DNA from: Shewanella vesiculosa
GTDB lineage: Bacteria > Pseudomonadota > Gammaproteobacteria > Enterobacterales > Shewanellaceae
Length of the DNA stretch: 64,000 bases
Direction of reading: 5' to 3'
NCBI RefSeq assembly: GCF_021560015.1
Contig: NZ_CP073588.1
Location: forward strand, 682,001 to 746,000
The notes below the pieces were generated by a model. The model was not told where the DNA came from, searched no databases, and worked only from the letters and a program-made list of their open reading frames with translations. Below, piece by piece: positions 63,467-64,000 of this stretch. The translations under genes were made by a program, and so were the position numbers. How positions within the stretch are numbered: the stretch's first letter is position 1; each line of letters begins with the position of its first letter.

Positions 63467-64000
63467 ATGACAAATATGTTAATTAAAGGATTGGTCGCAA
63501 CGGCTGTACTAGCAGCGTTGACCGGTTGTGGCAGTGACGACGACAATACCGCTGTCGTTGCACCGACGACGTGTGCCGAAGCTGGTGCAGATTGTAAAAT
63601 ATTTACAGTATTACATACCAATGACAACCACGGTCGTTTTTGGGAAAACGGTGACGGCGAATACGGTATGGCAGCACGTAAAACGCTGATCGATCAGATC
63701 CGTGCCGAAGTTAGCTCAAACGGCGGTGAAACGATTTTACTTTCGGGCGGAGATATCAACACTGGCGTCCCAGAGTCAGATTTACAAGACGCAGTGCCAG
63801 ATTTTATTGGTATGAATGAAATTGCTTATGACGCAATGGCAGTCGGTAACCATGAGTTTGATAATCCACTTGCGGTATTAGATTCACAACGCTCAATTGC
63901 TAACTTCCCAATGTTAGCGGCTAACATTTATAAAGCTGATGGCACTCGCTACTTTGATGCTTACAAAGTATTTAATATAAATGGTTTGCGCATTGCTGTG
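63467..64000 (+). CDS. UshA-type 5'-nucleotidase/UDP-sugar hydrolase lipoprotein, 3' end missing
   Basis: First 178 codons; the gene continues beyond the window. The lipoprotein signal ends at Cys21 (LAALTGC). The metallophosphoesterase motifs are VLHTNDNHGRFW, LSGGDINTG and AVGNHEFDNP. With cpdB it gives the organism two surface nucleotidases. A Pho box upstream indicates induction under phosphate limitation. AT-rich leader with terminators of the esterase gene upstream. Confidence 0.93.
   Translation, partial: MTNMLIKGLVATAVLAALTGCGSDDDNTAVVAPTTCAEAGADCKIFTVLHTNDNHGRFWENGDGEYGMAARKTLIDQIRAEVSSNGGETILLSGGDINTGVPESDLQDAVPDFIGMNEIAYDAMAVGNHEFDNPLAVLDSQRSIANFPMLAANIYKADGTRYFDAYKVFNINGLRIAV

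Noticed and set aside
1-64000. CRISPR arrays, tRNA/rRNA genes, transposases and prophage modules
   Set aside because: No regularly spaced repeats, tRNA-like cloverleafs with CCA context, rRNA sequence or transposase/integrase proteins were noticed on either strand.

Overview
The window reads as a chromosomal segment of a marine gammaproteobacterium, most likely Shewanella. The evidence is the gltA/sdhCDAB/sucABCD layout, the protein relatives I recognise (SdhC/D, SlyD, CheV, Fur, HmgA/Hpd) and an AT-leaning composition. This is recognition from memory; no database search was possible. There are no rRNA or tRNA genes, no CRISPR array and no recognisable insertion sequence.

1-20,400 is the distal part of a type VI secretion (T6SS) locus, all on the + strand. 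It holds the tail of tssC, then tagJ, tssE, tssF, tssG, clpV (tssH), a separately transcribed hcp, and a vgrG-PAAR-adaptor-Rhs payload island. The island has vgrG (one-base frameshift), a 117-aa orphan, a PAAR tip, a HEAT-like protein, a degenerate ketosynthase-like protein and a 1515-aa Rhs protein with an AT-rich C-terminal toxin. Downstream lie three candidate toxin/immunity couples: the Rhs tip with a 155-aa overlapping partner; a peptidoglycan-binding/cysteine-amidase protein with an exported 147-aa partner; and a leaderless ChaN/EreA-like protein with an exported 194-aa partner. The third couple, and the HEAT-like plus ketosynthase-like pair, are the best candidates for undescribed biology.

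20,400-31,760 is central metabolism: gltA (- strand, broken by one inserted base) faces sdhCDAB-sucABCD (+ strand), giving citrate synthase, succinate dehydrogenase, 2-oxoglutarate dehydrogenase E1/E2 and succinyl-CoA synthetase. 31,800-45,200 carries an auxin-efflux-type carrier, fur, a class III sirtuin, a frameshifted P-loop kinase, a CpdB-like nucleotidase, a chemoreceptor/porin/PstS-like run, gamma-glutamyltransferase, a GNAT-type protein and a LysE exporter.

45,200-64,000 has tyrosine catabolism (hmgA-hpd with a divergent LysR regulator), small conserved proteins, a PLP enzyme, an ECF sigma/ChrR anti-sigma stress module with lipocalin and LON-domain genes, cheV, a frameshifted lytic transglycosylase, slyD, a glutathionyl-hydroquinone reductase, an esterase, and the start of a UshA-type nucleotidase behind a good Pho box. 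The sigma gene and the lipocalin gene share an identical-geometry promoter motif (GATC-N17-CGTAT).

Four genes (vgrG, gltA, the P-loop kinase and mltB-like) are each broken by one base and become full length when that base is corrected. Sequencing or assembly error is the simplest explanation, so none should be read as a biological loss without checking the reads.
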